Below are positions 17,470 to 24,844 of a stretch of DNA of 51,836 nucleotides, in pieces. The notes under the pieces were generated by a model that saw only the letters and a program-made list of their open reading frames with translations, was not told the DNA's origin and made no database searches. The DNA is from CAZUGA01 sp964619885. GTDB taxonomy: Bacteria; Pseudomonadota; Gammaproteobacteria; Methylococcales; UBA1147. A program made the position numbers and the translations under genes. Location of the stretch: NCBI GenBank assembly GCA_964619885.1, contig CAZUGA010000035.1, forward strand, positions 1 to 51,836, in the 5' to 3' direction. Position 1 is the first letter of the stretch. Every line of letters begins with the position of its first letter.

Positions 17470-17622
17470 TTACTTCTTTTTATTACGGCCTGTGTCGCCT
17501 CGTCCTGGGTTTGGAATAGATTCCTTTTGTGTCGTGTTAGGTCGCCTCTTTGCTTCTTTTTCCGTTATAAACTGCCCGTTCTTTGAATCTCTATAACCGG
17601 AATGACTATTTTTCTTGGTCAT
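17470..17622 (-). CDS. 50-residue basic protein (YRDSKNGQF motif)
   Basis: A short gene of 50 aa, with GAGG upstream of the ATG at 17622. It reads MTKKNSHSGYRDSKNGQF at the start. The Y-R-D-S-x-x-G-Q-F-x-T pattern followed by A..RP.TT is a widespread small-protein motif in phage and plasmid accessory regions. It is very basic and probably disordered outside that motif. Only 14 bases separate its stop from the metallo-hydrolase start, so it is probably the first gene of that operon. Its role is unknown. Confidence 0.7.
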   Translation of the reverse strand: MTKKNSHSGYRDSKNGQFITEKEAKRRPNTTQKESIPNPGRGDTGRNKKK

Positions 17623-17765
17623 AATATTTTTACCTCATAGAAGTGATTAAATTTACTGCCTAACCGAAAAGTTCGGAATAGAAGTATTTTTAGTATGCCT
17701 TTTAAGAATTCTGTTGTCAAGTACAAAAAATACCTGTACTCTGAACTTTTGAAAGAGGGTACTTT
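17623..17765. promoter_or_regulatory. Divergent control region between small-protein operon and XRE gene
   Basis: It contains a dyad AGTACA-N9-TGTACT (17720-17740) just upstream of the XRE gene, a natural operator for that repressor. A second short dyad is CCGAA-aag-TTCGG (17664-17676). GAGG at 17755-17758 serves the XRE start. Exact promoters are not clear. Confidence 0.5.
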
Positions 17766-18089
17766 ATGGCTACATTGCTAGGAGAAAAAATTCGTACGGA
17801 GCGAAAACGTTTAAAGCTTACGCTTGATGGGCTTGCTGAAAAAACAGGTTCTAGCAAGAGTTATATTTGGGAATTAGAGAACCGGCCTGTTGTGAGACCA
17901 TCAGCAGAGAAAATCTCTAAGATCGCTGATGTATTGGGGGTTACAGTAGAGTTCCTGCTAAACGATGGAAAACAGGAACCAACCGATTCTGACATTAATA
18001 AAGTCTTTTTCCGTCGTGTATCTCAACTCGATGATACCAAGAGGGCTCAATTGGAGAAATTTTTAAAAGCGATTGAAGATGATGAATAA
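17766..18089 (+). CDS. XRE-family repressor paired with ImmA/IrrE peptidase
   Basis: 107 aa. An HTH_XRE domain fills residues 5-65 (LGEKIRTERKRLKLTLDGLA, SKSYIWELENR, KISKIADVLGVTVEFLL). The C-terminus is charged (RRVSQLDDTKRAQLEKFL). Such repressors are commonly inactivated by the ImmA/IrrE metallopeptidase encoded next to them, as in ICEBs1 ImmR/ImmA. The two genes overlap here. It faces away from the 50-aa/metallo-hydrolase/membrane-protein operon and probably controls that operon and itself through the dyad at 17720-17740. Confidence 0.88.
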   Translation: MATLLGEKIRTERKRLKLTLDGLAEKTGSSKSYIWELENRPVVRPSAEKISKIADVLGVTVEFLLNDGKQEPTDSDINKVFFRRVSQLDDTKRAQLEKFLKAIEDDE

Positions 18090-18972
18090 CCCAACTACAC
18101 CTTCGGCGTGGGGTATTCAATTATCAAAACTTTGGATGGAGAGTGCTCAGGATTTTCCCATTAATGTGAGGGAAATTGCTCTTGAAGTAACTAAGATAAA
18201 ATTTCCAGATGACCCCGTAGGAATTATTAAATCGCACGGTATTTCCGGTATTGACGGAATGCTATCGAAGCGAAAGTCGAAGGGCGATTGGTGCATTTCT
18301 TACGACAATACTGTTACAGTTCCGGGACGGATTAATTTTACTCTTGGACATGAGTTTGGACATTATCTTTTGCACCGGAAATTACGTGATGAATTTATGT
18401 GTGGTCAAAACGATATACTGGATTATGATGGAGCCGAATCGAAAAAAATTGAATTTGAAGCTAATGAATTTGCTTCTTATATATTGATGCCTATCAATGA
18501 TTTTAGGACTCAAATCAAAGGGCTACCTATTACTTTGGACTTGTTAGGACATTGTGCCGATCGTTACGAAACATCATTTACCGCTACTGCGTTGAAATGG
18601 TTATCATTCACCGATAAAGCTGCTTTATTAGTAGTCGCGCGCGATGGATTTATTTGTTGGTCCTATCCAAGTAAATTGGCACGAAGACGAGGTGTTTATA
18701 TGCCGCCAGGAACAGCAGTGCCTCAATCTTCACTTGATCGGTTAAACTGTGGCGTAAAACGGCAAAACCAGAGCTACTCTGTTAAACAAGGTATTTGGCA
18801 TTCGGAGATGGAAGCCGAAGAGTCTGTGATTCTTTCTGATCAGTTCGATCTATCTATTTTTTTGGTGCTGTTTCCAACAGCAAGGAGGATAGTTGAGCAT
18901 GAAGAAGAGGAAGATGAAGATTCGTTTACATTTCTATCGAATAGGGCACAAGGACTCAATTGGACAAAATGA
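18079..18972 (+). CDS. ImmA/IrrE-family metallo-endopeptidase
   Basis: About 297 aa. ATG codons at 18079 and 18082 are both possible and both overlap the XRE gene. The zinc motif HEFGHYLLH (HExxH type) lies in TLGHEFGHYLLH, with the downstream acidic ligand region EFEANEFASYILMP. These proteases cleave partner XRE repressors in response to damage or another signal. The C-terminal 100 residues (after about 200) are extra compared with short ImmA proteins and could sense a ligand. It ends 8 bases before the convergent resolvase gene, which marks the boundary to the more GC-rich mercury segment. Confidence 0.88.
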   Translation: MMNNPTTPSAWGIQLSKLWMESAQDFPINVREIALEVTKIKFPDDPVGIIKSHGISGIDGMLSKRKSKGDWCISYDNTVTVPGRINFTLGHEFGHYLLHRKLRDEFMCGQNDILDYDGAESKKIEFEANEFASYILMPINDFRTQIKGLPITLDLLGHCADRYETSFTATALKWLSFTDKAALLVVARDGFICWSYPSKLARRRGVYMPPGTAVPQSSLDRLNCGVKRQNQSYSVKQGIWHSEMEAEESVILSDQFDLSIFLVLFPTARRIVEHEEEEDEDSFTFLSNRAQGLNWTK

Positions 18973-18980
18973 ATCAATAT

Positions 18981-19544
18981 TTAAATTTCTCCCCTTCCCC
19001 CTGGCATATGCCGGTAAAGCGTGGATGGAGCAACTTTTAATCGGACCGCCACTTCTTCGACCGTGATATTCGGATCGGCCAGCATAGCTTTGGCGGCGGC
19101 AATGTCTTTATCTGTTAGCGCCGGTGGACGCCCTCCTCTCTTTCCTCTGGCTCTGGCCGCGTTTAATCCGGCCTTGGTACGCTCCCGGATCATCGAGCGT
19201 TCAAATTCTGCCAGTGATGCAAAAATATGAAAGATCAGCTTGCCACCGGATGTGGTGGTGTCGATATTTTCGGTCAGGGACTTAAACCCAATTTTCCTTT
19301 TCTCCAAATCCTCGACCGTTTCGATCAGTTGTTTGATCGACCGGGCCAGCCGGTCGAGTTTCCAGACAACGAGCGTGTCCCCTGCCCTGATATATTCGAG
19401 CGCGGCGGTCAGCTCTGGCCGGTCCCGTTGAGCCCCGGAGGCTTTTTCCGTGAAAATCTTCTCGCACCCTACCGCTTCTAGAGCGTCAGTCTGCAAATTG
19501 GGGTTTTGATCTTGGGTGGAAACGCGGGCATAACCGACGAGCAT
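18981..19544 (-). CDS. Serine resolvase/invertase (Tn3-type TnpR-like)
   Basis: 187 aa. The N-terminal catalytic domain carries YARVSTQDQN with the active Ser, the conserved VVWKLDRLARS, and GKLIFHIFASLAEFERSMIRERT. The C-terminal HTH is GRPPALTDKDIA...VEEVAVRLKVAPSTLYRHMP. These enzymes resolve transposon cointegrates at res sites. No transposase gene is visible in the window, so the mercury segment may be a transposon remnant or depend on a partner elsewhere. A dyad upstream at 19551-19586 may be res subsite I. Confidence 0.92.
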   Translation of the reverse strand: MLVGYARVSTQDQNPNLQTDALEAVGCEKIFTEKASGAQRDRPELTAALEYIRAGDTLVVWKLDRLARSIKQLIETVEDLEKRKIGFKSLTENIDTTTSGGKLIFHIFASLAEFERSMIRERTKAGLNAARARGKRGGRPPALTDKDIAAAKAMLADPNITVEEVAVRLKVAPSTLYRHMPGGRGEI

Positions 19545-19550
19545 ATTTTA

Positions 19551-19586
19551 ATCTCCGAAAACTCATCAAAAGTATGGATTATTCGG
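19551..19586. promoter_or_regulatory. Possible res subsite upstream of resolvase
   Basis: Inverted repeat CTCCGAA (19551-19557) and TTCGGAG (19580-19586) starts a few bases upstream of the resolvase ATG, the usual place of res sites. The rest of 19587-19927 holds the terminator below, the promoter at 19871-19901, and no gene. Confidence 0.4.
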
Positions 19587-19627
19587 AGGCAAGTTTCAAG
19601 AGACAGTTATGAGATTATTCCGGCCAC

Positions 19628-19651
19628 AAAAAAGGGCCGAATTATCGGCCC
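19628..19651 (-). terminator. Intrinsic terminator, leftward
   Basis: Stem GGGCCGA (19634-19640) and TCGGCCC (19645-19651) with a 4-base loop. Read on the minus strand it is followed by six T. No minus-strand gene lies directly upstream, so it may shield the resolvase from read-through or be a relic of a deleted gene. Confidence 0.65.
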
Positions 19652-19870
19652 TCCCCTACTCTCCCAAAAACGAACGTATTTAAGAGACTGGTGGTGTATG
19701 TCAGTTATCTAGAGCTGAATTATGACGCCGCACCTTCAGCGGTGCATCTGCATCTTCTGATATATGTAGGATTTCTGGAACAAAACTAAGGTCAGCGATC
19801 TGTGCTAGCAACGGCGTGAAAATGGATCAAACTGGAAAGTTTGAAAATGATAAAAGCTTTCCAAAAAGGC

Positions 19871-19901
19871 TTGACTCTTTAGTAAAGTACAGGGTTTATA
19901 A
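19871..19901 (+). promoter_or_regulatory. MerR-type promoter (19-bp spacer) of first mer module
   Basis: TTGACT (19871-19876), 19-bp spacer with dyad CTTTAGTAAAG, then TTATAA (19896-19901). The over-long spacer is the hallmark of MerR-activated promoters. It drives merR itself and the two genes downstream. Confidence 0.7.
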
Positions 19902-19927
19902 TTGTTTTAGATAACGTAAACAATGCT

Positions 19928-20344
19928 ATGGCCATTACTATTGGAGAGGTAGCCAAACGTTCGGGCATCGGGATTGAAACCATCCGCTTCTATGAACGCG
20001 AAGGCCTGATTGATGACCCGCCGCGCACAGAAGCGGGATATAGACAATACCCGGATGATGTCATCCTTCGTGTTCGGTTTATTCGACAAGCAAAGGAACT
20101 CGGTTTCTCCTTAAAAGACATCAAGGAATTATTGTCATTGCGTCTTTTACCGGGAACAACGTGTAAAGACATTCGTGAACGAACAACGCGCAAAATTGAT
20201 GAGATCGAAGAAAAAATTCAAACGTTACAAAAGATGAAAAACATATTAACCACATTGGAAACCAATTGTAAGGGCCACGGCCCTATAAATACCTGCCCGA
20301 TTTTGGGTGCCTTGGATCAAGGGCCAACACATGAAAATCAGTGA
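19928..20344 (+). CDS. merR: Hg(II)-responsive MerR regulator (first module)
   Basis: 138 aa. The N-terminal winged HTH of the MerR family (TIGEVAKRSGIGIETIRFYEREGL) is followed by a long dimerisation helix. Cys79, Cys114 and Cys123 reproduce exactly the 35- and 9-residue spacing of the three Hg ligands in classical MerR (Cys82/117/126). This makes a mercury sensor more likely than a copper or zinc sensor. It is the first gene of a rightward set with a membrane protein and a thioredoxin-like protein. The stop overlaps the next start. It differs in sequence from the second MerR at 24845-25264. Confidence 0.88.
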   Translation: MAITIGEVAKRSGIGIETIRFYEREGLIDDPPRTEAGYRQYPDDVILRVRFIRQAKELGFSLKDIKELLSLRLLPGTTCKDIRERTTRKIDEIEEKIQTLQKMKNILTTLETNCKGHGPINTCPILGALDQGPTHENQ

Positions 20345-20756
20345 ATCTATATATAAATTTGTCGCGGCAATTCCGGCAATTGGACTGGCTTTTCTCCCAA
20401 AGCTTGTTTGTCCGGTCTGCTGGCCCGTCTACACGACGTTGCTAAGTTCGATGGGAATAGGTTTCGTGAATTACACACCCTATTTAATGCCCTTGACATT
20501 CGTTTTTGTGCTAGTTGCTGTTGGTACCATTTTATATCGCGCGAAAACACGTAAGGGGTACGGACCCTTCGTTGTGGGCTTGTTTGCTTCAATTATCCTA
20601 TTATTGGGAAAATTTGCTTTTAATTCCGATTCTGCTCTTTTTGTCGGGGTCGGATTCCTTGTTATTGCATCCCTCTGGAATGCATGGCCTCAAAAAAACA
20701 AGGACGACTTTTGTCCTTCGTGTGTTTCAACCCCATATCAGGAGAAATCAAGATGA
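20331..20756 (+). CDS. Mercury-transport-like membrane protein (CPVC motif)
   Basis: 141 aa from the ATG at 20331. Four hydrophobic segments are visible, the first with LPKLVCPVCWPVYTTLLSS. The paired Cys (CPVC) in the first helix region is the feature expected of Hg(II) carriers such as MerT, MerC and MerF. Another pair, FCPSC, lies near the C-terminus. It resembles the broad MerC/MerT-like group but no single name is secure. It overlaps merR by 14 bases and the thioredoxin-like gene by 4, so one operon is clear. Confidence 0.7.
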   Translation: MKISESIYKFVAAIPAIGLAFLPKLVCPVCWPVYTTLLSSMGIGFVNYTPYLMPLTFVFVLVAVGTILYRAKTRKGYGPFVVGLFASIILLLGKFAFNSDSALFVGVGFLVIASLWNAWPQKNKDDFCPSCVSTPYQEKSR

Positions 20757-21019
20757 AAACGAAACGTCAGATAGAAATATTCAGTGCCGGATGCCCGGCC
20801 TGTGAAGAAACTATTGATCTTGTGAACAAGATCGCCTGTCCATCCTGTGAAGTAAGTGTTTTGGATATGAATGACCAAACCGTAACGCGTAGAGCTAAGA
20901 CGCTTGGAATCCGCTCGGTTCCTGCCGTCGTGATCGATGGAAAACTCGCAGACTGTTGCGAGAACCGGGGACCGGACGAAGCAACGCTTCGAGCTGCCGG
21001 GTTAGGACAAACAATCTAA
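20753..21019 (+). CDS. Thioredoxin-fold thiol protein of mer module
   Basis: 88 aa from the ATG at 20753, with AGGAG upstream. The sequence has GCPACEE (CxxC at the N-terminus of the fold), ACPSCEV, the cis-Pro segment RSVPAVVIDGK, and DCCENRG. This is a glutaredoxin/thioredoxin-like fold with three Cys pairs. It could pass Hg(II) or reducing equivalents to the adjacent membrane protein, taking the place of MerP. That role is inferred from context. No signal peptide is seen, so it would act in the cytoplasm. Confidence 0.75.
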   Translation: MKTKRQIEIFSAGCPACEETIDLVNKIACPSCEVSVLDMNDQTVTRRAKTLGIRSVPAVVIDGKLADCCENRGPDEATLRAAGLGQTI

Positions 21020-21072
21020 TACAGGATCATTCTTTAACAAGCGGGTTCGAAACGCTTCTCTTTTCACTTTCC

Positions 21073-21090
21073 CAAAAACAGTCGTTTTTG
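21073..21090. terminator. Possible bidirectional hairpin between convergent mer modules
   Basis: CAAAAAC (21073-21079), loop AGTC, GTTTTTG (21084-21090). It is AT-rich and weak, but sits exactly between the two convergent operons. Confidence 0.3.
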
Positions 21091-21110
21091 AGATACTTGT
21101 AAAGTTAGTT

Positions 21111-21491
21111 CTATTTTTTGGCGCAGCATCTATCTTGCTCTCCAAAAATACCGGCATAGTTTGTTTGCCACGCCAACCGTTTAATGAAATATTCCTGATC
21201 CTGATTAAATATATCCAGACAATGAGGACATCGACAAAAATTGAATAATGTCCCATCAAATACATGCTCTACTGTTGTGCTAATAGGTTTTTCAGCCAAA
21301 CAAACCGGACATACGGTCAAATTTGATGTCTCATTTAATAATTGTTCAGGGTTGGTTTTAAAGAGTTCCAAGCATCCTTCACAACAGAACCAATATTGCC
21401 TTTCTTTATAACGATGGGAAACTGCTTTTTCTTGAGTGATTCCTAATCGGATTAATGAACAACCACAAGCAGGACAAATAGGGGTATTCAC
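21111..21491 (-). CDS. Double TRASH/YHS-like metal-binding protein
   Basis: 126 aa with two similar Cys-rich units. The first has CPACGCSL, then YWFCCEGCLELFKTNPEQ. The second has VCPVCLAE, then NFCRCPHCLDIFNQDQEYF. The Y/F-x-F-C-x-x-x-C...F...P pattern is that of TRASH/YHS heavy-metal domains. It ends with RCCAKK. It is the last gene of the leftward mer operon, 45 bases after a MerC-like gene. Binding of mercury or delivery to MerA is plausible. No membrane segment is seen. Confidence 0.7.
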   Translation of the reverse strand: MNTPICPACGCSLIRLGITQEKAVSHRYKERQYWFCCEGCLELFKTNPEQLLNETSNLTVCPVCLAEKPISTTVEHVFDGTLFNFCRCPHCLDIFNQDQEYFIKRLAWQTNYAGIFGEQDRCCAKK

Positions 21492-21536
21492 AAATGGCCT
21501 CTCTTTTAATGATTCATAATCCGAAATTCCTTAAAC

Positions 21537-21926
21537 TTAGCACTTGTCTGGTTCACTTTTGTAATCCCACGCGTTACCGGCGAAAAACAATGCCAGCCCT
21601 GCATAAACGAGAACTGTTGCCAAGGCCACCCCGGCAACGGATAAAAACAATCCAAACACACTGATCACCGCACCTATGCTCGCTAATTTAAAGGGCGAGA
21701 ATGTACCTGTTTTGGTTATTTCCTGATTTTTAACAGAACGGTATAGCGCCCATAAATTGATACCGACAAAAACCATAAACAATGGAATAAGAATCGCATC
21801 ATGAATTAAAAAACCCAACCCAATAGCGGTAATGGCGCTAATAACAACCGTAAGTCCCAGGCAGCAAGCGCCAGCAATAGCCGCACCAACCAAACCGGTA
21901 GTTTGTTTTGTTTGATTTTTCATCAT
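21537..21926 (-). CDS. MerC/MerF-like mercury transport protein
   Basis: 129 aa with about four membrane helices. A vicinal Cys pair (Cys21-Cys22 in GACCLGL) lies in the first helix, as expected for Hg(II) uptake proteins. The C-terminus ends DKC. MerC has four helices with an early Cys pair, so MerC-like is the preferred call, but the primary sequence is divergent. It lies 18 bases after merD in the leftward operon and would give the operon a second mercury importer besides MerT. Confidence 0.65.
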   Translation of the reverse strand: MMKNQTKQTTGLVGAAIAGACCLGLTVVISAITAIGLGFLIHDAILIPLFMVFVGINLWALYRSVKNQEITKTGTFSPFKLASIGAVISVFGLFLSVAGVALATVLVYAGLALFFAGNAWDYKSEPDKC

Positions 21927-21944
21927 AATATCTCTATGTCGAGT

Positions 21945-22310
21945 TTAACTTTTGTCCCGAATGTGGGATAAACTCTGCTCAAATGCATTCACTTTGTTTC
22001 GAGCATCCTGAATATATTGATTGAGCTCAATCAGACTTATTTTTGTTCCTTCATTGTCCCCGTTGTCACTGGCTGCCAATAAACGAGCTATTTGCGCTAA
22101 TGGGGCCCCCGCAGCACGAGCCGTTCGAATAAAGCGTAACCGTTCAATCGCAGGTTTAGAAAACAGCAGCAATCCACCGGTGGTTCTATCATTGACCTGA
22201 ATCAAGCCTTGATCCACATAAGTTCTAATGCAGTGGACACTGATACCTGTTTTTTCAGCCAGTGTTGAAAGCCTGATCAACGTGTCTTTTTTGAGGTGAT
22301 CATTCATCAT
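21945..22310 (-). CDS. merD: MerD-like co-regulator of the mer operon
   Basis: 121 aa from the ATG that overlaps the merA stop as TAATG. A longer frame to 22322 would need a non-ATG start inside merA. The N-terminal HTH (LAEKTGISVHCIRTYVDQGLI) and TTGGLLLFSKPAIERL align by eye with MerD. MerD is the MerR paralogue that displaces MerR and lowers expression once mercury is gone. It lacks the three-Cys mercury site of the MerR proteins, as MerD does. Confidence 0.82.
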   Translation of the reverse strand: MMNDHLKKDTLIRLSTLAEKTGISVHCIRTYVDQGLIQVNDRTTGGLLLFSKPAIERLRFIRTARAAGAPLAQIARLLAASDNGDNEGTKISLIELNQYIQDARNKVNAFEQSLSHIRDKS

Positions 22311-23983
22311 TACCCCGCACAACAGGAAAGTTCTTTTACATCTTTGTTAAAGGTTTGCGCGCAAAGTTTGATGCCTTCCACCATCGTTAAATAAGGGAAT
22401 AATTGCCCGGCCAGCTCTTCAATGGTCATTTGATTGTGAATAGCCAATACCGCTGTCTGGATCATCTCGCCCGCTTCCGGGGCCAATATCTGTGCACCGA
22501 TCAAGCGACGGCTGCCTTCTTCCATGACCAGTTTGACAAAACCTCGGGTTTCAAAATTGGCGAGTGAACGTGGTACATTCTCTAACGGCAACAGGCGGCT
22601 ATCGGTTTCGATATTTTTGAAATGTGCTTCCGCTTCGGTTAACCCCACGGTAGCCATTTGCGGCTCGGTAAACATGACGGTAGGCATAGCTGATAAGTTG
22701 ACAGCAGCATCACCGCCGGTCATATTGACGGCAGCCCGGGTTCCGGCGGCGGCCGCAACATAGACAAACTGCGGTTGACTCGTACAGTCTCCCGCAGCAT
22801 AAATATGTTCAACATTAGTGCGCATATGGTCATCAATGACGACAGCGCCGTCTTTACTGACTTCTACTCCCGCTTTTTCAAGCCCCAGCCCTAGAGTATT
22901 GGGTGGCCGTCCTGTGGCGATCAATAATTGATCGCCTTCAAGGGTCTGTCCTTTGGTGGTTTTGATCGTGAATTTGCCTGATGAAAACCGGCCTTTTTTA
23001 TAGGTAACGGCTTCTGCCTGGGTATGGGTCAAAAGGGTCATGCCTTCCGCTTCCAGGATTTTATGCAGTTCCGCACCAATATCGGGGTCTTCTCTAAATA
23101 AAATCGAGCTGCGGGCCAGCAAGGTAACTTTGGAACCCAGTCTTAGGAAAGCCTGCGCCAGTTCCAGCGCGACGATGGAAGAGCCAATCACCAGCAAATG
23201 TTCCGGCAGCTTATCCGCCTCTAATGCTTCTGTCGATGTCCAATACTGGGTGCCAGCCAAGCCTGAAATAGGTGGAATACTGGCCGATGCGCCGGTGGCA
23301 ATGAGAAATCGGTCGGCGGTGATTTCGGTAAATTCGCCATGCTCCCGATCGACAATCAGCGTATGGGCGTTTTTAAACCGGGCATCCCCTGTAATCAGAT
23401 TGATGTTCGGGTTGGACTCTAAAATGTTTTCATATTTTGCCGCCCTGAGTTCATCAACTCGGGTTTGCTGTTGAGTCAGCAGTTGTTTGCGGTCAATGAC
23501 CGGTTTTTGTTTTTTGATGCCGTCAAACGCATGAGCTTTTTGCAAATGGGCGATATGCGCCGCACGGATCATGATTTTGGAAGGCACGCAGCCGATATTG
23601 ACGCAGGTTCCGCCAATGATGGGTTTACGTTCAATCAGGGTGACTTTTGCTCCGTTCTCCACTGCTTTAATCGCACAGGCGAAAGCACCCGAGCCGGTGC
23701 CAATAATGGCGACATGGAGCGGCTGAACATTGTTTCCGGTGGTGGGTGTTTTATTATCGGTAGCAGCCTGTTCATTATCCAGTTCCGTTACTTGATAACC
23801 TTTATCTTCAATTTGTCGAACCAGCGTTTCCAGACTGGCTTCACCGCTCACCGCCAAAACACCTATACCTTTAGGGTGCGATACTTTAATCTCCACCCCA
23901 TCCAGTACATTTAATTTTTTTTCGATGCCCTCGGCACAGCTTGGGCAGGTCATGCCATCAATTTTCAGTTCTTTAGTCCACAT
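22310..23983 (-). CDS. merA: Mercuric reductase MerA
   Basis: 557 aa from the ATG at 23983 (AGGA upstream). The N-terminal heavy-metal domain has GMTCPSC (Cys13, Cys16). The FAD-binding GTGSGA is at residues 95-100 and the redox-active pair Cys127/Cys132 lies in GGTCVNIGCVPSK. The NAD(P)H domain and dimerisation domain follow, and the C-terminal vicinal Cys554-Cys555 pair (SCCAG) hands Hg(II) to the active site. The enzyme reduces Hg(II) to Hg(0) with NADPH in the cytoplasm. All key residues are present, so it should be active. Composition is clearly more GC-rich than the Dnd island. Confidence 0.97.
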   Translation of the reverse strand: MWTKELKIDGMTCPSCAEGIEKKLNVLDGVEIKVSHPKGIGVLAVSGEASLETLVRQIEDKGYQVTELDNEQAATDNKTPTTGNNVQPLHVAIIGTGSGAFACAIKAVENGAKVTLIERKPIIGGTCVNIGCVPSKIMIRAAHIAHLQKAHAFDGIKKQKPVIDRKQLLTQQQTRVDELRAAKYENILESNPNINLITGDARFKNAHTLIVDREHGEFTEITADRFLIATGASASIPPISGLAGTQYWTSTEALEADKLPEHLLVIGSSIVALELAQAFLRLGSKVTLLARSSILFREDPDIGAELHKILEAEGMTLLTHTQAEAVTYKKGRFSSGKFTIKTTKGQTLEGDQLLIATGRPPNTLGLGLEKAGVEVSKDGAVVIDDHMRTNVEHIYAAGDCTSQPQFVYVAAAAGTRAAVNMTGGDAAVNLSAMPTVMFTEPQMATVGLTEAEAHFKNIETDSRLLPLENVPRSLANFETRGFVKLVMEEGSRRLIGAQILAPEAGEMIQTAVLAIHNQMTIEELAGQLFPYLTMVEGIKLCAQTFNKDVKELSCCAG

Positions 23984-23996
23984 AATGATTCCTAAG

Positions 23997-24320
23997 TTAC
24001 TTGGATCGGCGAACGGTCGCCGGATAACCTGCATTGGTGGTGGCCTTGATCAAGGCTTCACTATTGGTTTTTTGGGGGTCAAACGTCACGGTAGCTGTTT
24101 CGGTATTAGAATCAACATTAACAACCTGAACGCCATCGACACCTTGCAATGCCTTCTTAATGGTGATTTTACACATGGCGCAGGTCATGTTCTGCATATC
24201 GAGCGTCACAGACTGACTTCTGTTTTGAATCTGAATCGGTGATTCAGCCTGAATAGTTTGCATTAAAAAAAGCCCTGACAATAAACCCAACGTTAAGAAT
24301 AAAGTTTTAATGGTCATCAT
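23997..24320 (-). CDS. merP: Periplasmic mercury-binding protein MerP
   Basis: 107 aa from the ATG at 24320, with AAGGAG upstream; the next codon is also ATG and could start instead. A signal peptide (about residues 1-24, cleaved after IQA) is followed by one heavy-metal-associated domain with NMTCAMC. MerP binds Hg(II) in the periplasm and passes it to MerT. The C-terminus NAGYPATVRR fits the family. It lies between merT and merA in the classical order. Confidence 0.93.
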   Translation of the reverse strand: MMTIKTLFLTLGLLSGLFLMQTIQAESPIQIQNRSQSVTLDMQNMTCAMCKITIKKALQGVDGVQVVNVDSNTETATVTFDPQKTNSEALIKATTNAGYPATVRRSK

Positions 24321-24328
24321 TGTTCTCC

Positions 24329-24697
24329 TTATGACATAAAAAACGGGGCGTACCAGGGGAATGCCAGAAGCAGAAAAATCAGCCCAGAACCTATCCAGAA
24401 GGTCGTCCTCTGTTTTTGTTTCACTTCGGGTGATGCGCACGCTTCACCCTCTTCACAGCTTTCTGGTATCAAATAGAGTTTGCGATACCCCAAACCAATA
24501 AAAACCAAAGTTAGTATCAGAAAAATAGGCCGCACCGTTTGCATGGACGTTAACGTGCTCATCCATGCGCCGCCAATCCCCAAGGATAAGAGCAGCAAGG
24601 GGCCAACACAACAGACGGATGCGCCAATGGCGGCTAATATGGCGCCTATGCCCAGCAAGGATGTGTTTTTATCTGGAGTTTCGTGTTCAGTTGTCAT
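24329..24697 (-). CDS. merT: Mercury importer MerT
   Basis: 122 aa from the ATG at 24697, with GAGGAG seven bases upstream. It has three membrane helices. The first contains the vicinal Cys29-Cys30 (GASVCCVGPLLL), and a second Cys pair lies in the cytoplasmic loop ESCEEGEAC, the arrangement of MerT. It moves Hg(II) from MerP across the inner membrane to MerA. It is first gene after the MerR-controlled promoter at 24802-24832. Confidence 0.93.
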   Translation of the reverse strand: MTTEHETPDKNTSLLGIGAILAAIGASVCCVGPLLLLSLGIGGAWMSTLTSMQTVRPIFLILTLVFIGLGYRKLYLIPESCEEGEACASPEVKQKQRTTFWIGSGLIFLLLAFPWYAPFFMS

Positions 24698-24801
24698 CGT
24701 GGTTCTCCTCAATCAATATAAATCGTTAATGTCTGTCATTAACATTTCAGCAGCACATTGATGCCAAACCTAAAACAGACAAAGATAAAGCTTAATTAGG
24801 A

Positions 24802-24832
24802 GCCTAAACCCTGTACTATAGAACAGAGTCAA
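24802..24832 (-). promoter_or_regulatory. MerR-controlled merT promoter and operator
   Basis: Minus strand: TTGACT (24827-24832), 19-bp spacer, TTAGGC (24802-24807). The spacer holds the near-dyad CTGTTCTATAGTACAG. This is the classic distorted mer operator-promoter. It lies between merR and merT, which point the same way. Confidence 0.85.
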
Positions 24833-24844
24833 GAAAAATTTACA

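Noticed and set aside
23040..23914. Two rightward frames of about 145-149 aa
   Set aside because: Antisense shadows of merA, whose motifs are complete on the minus strand.
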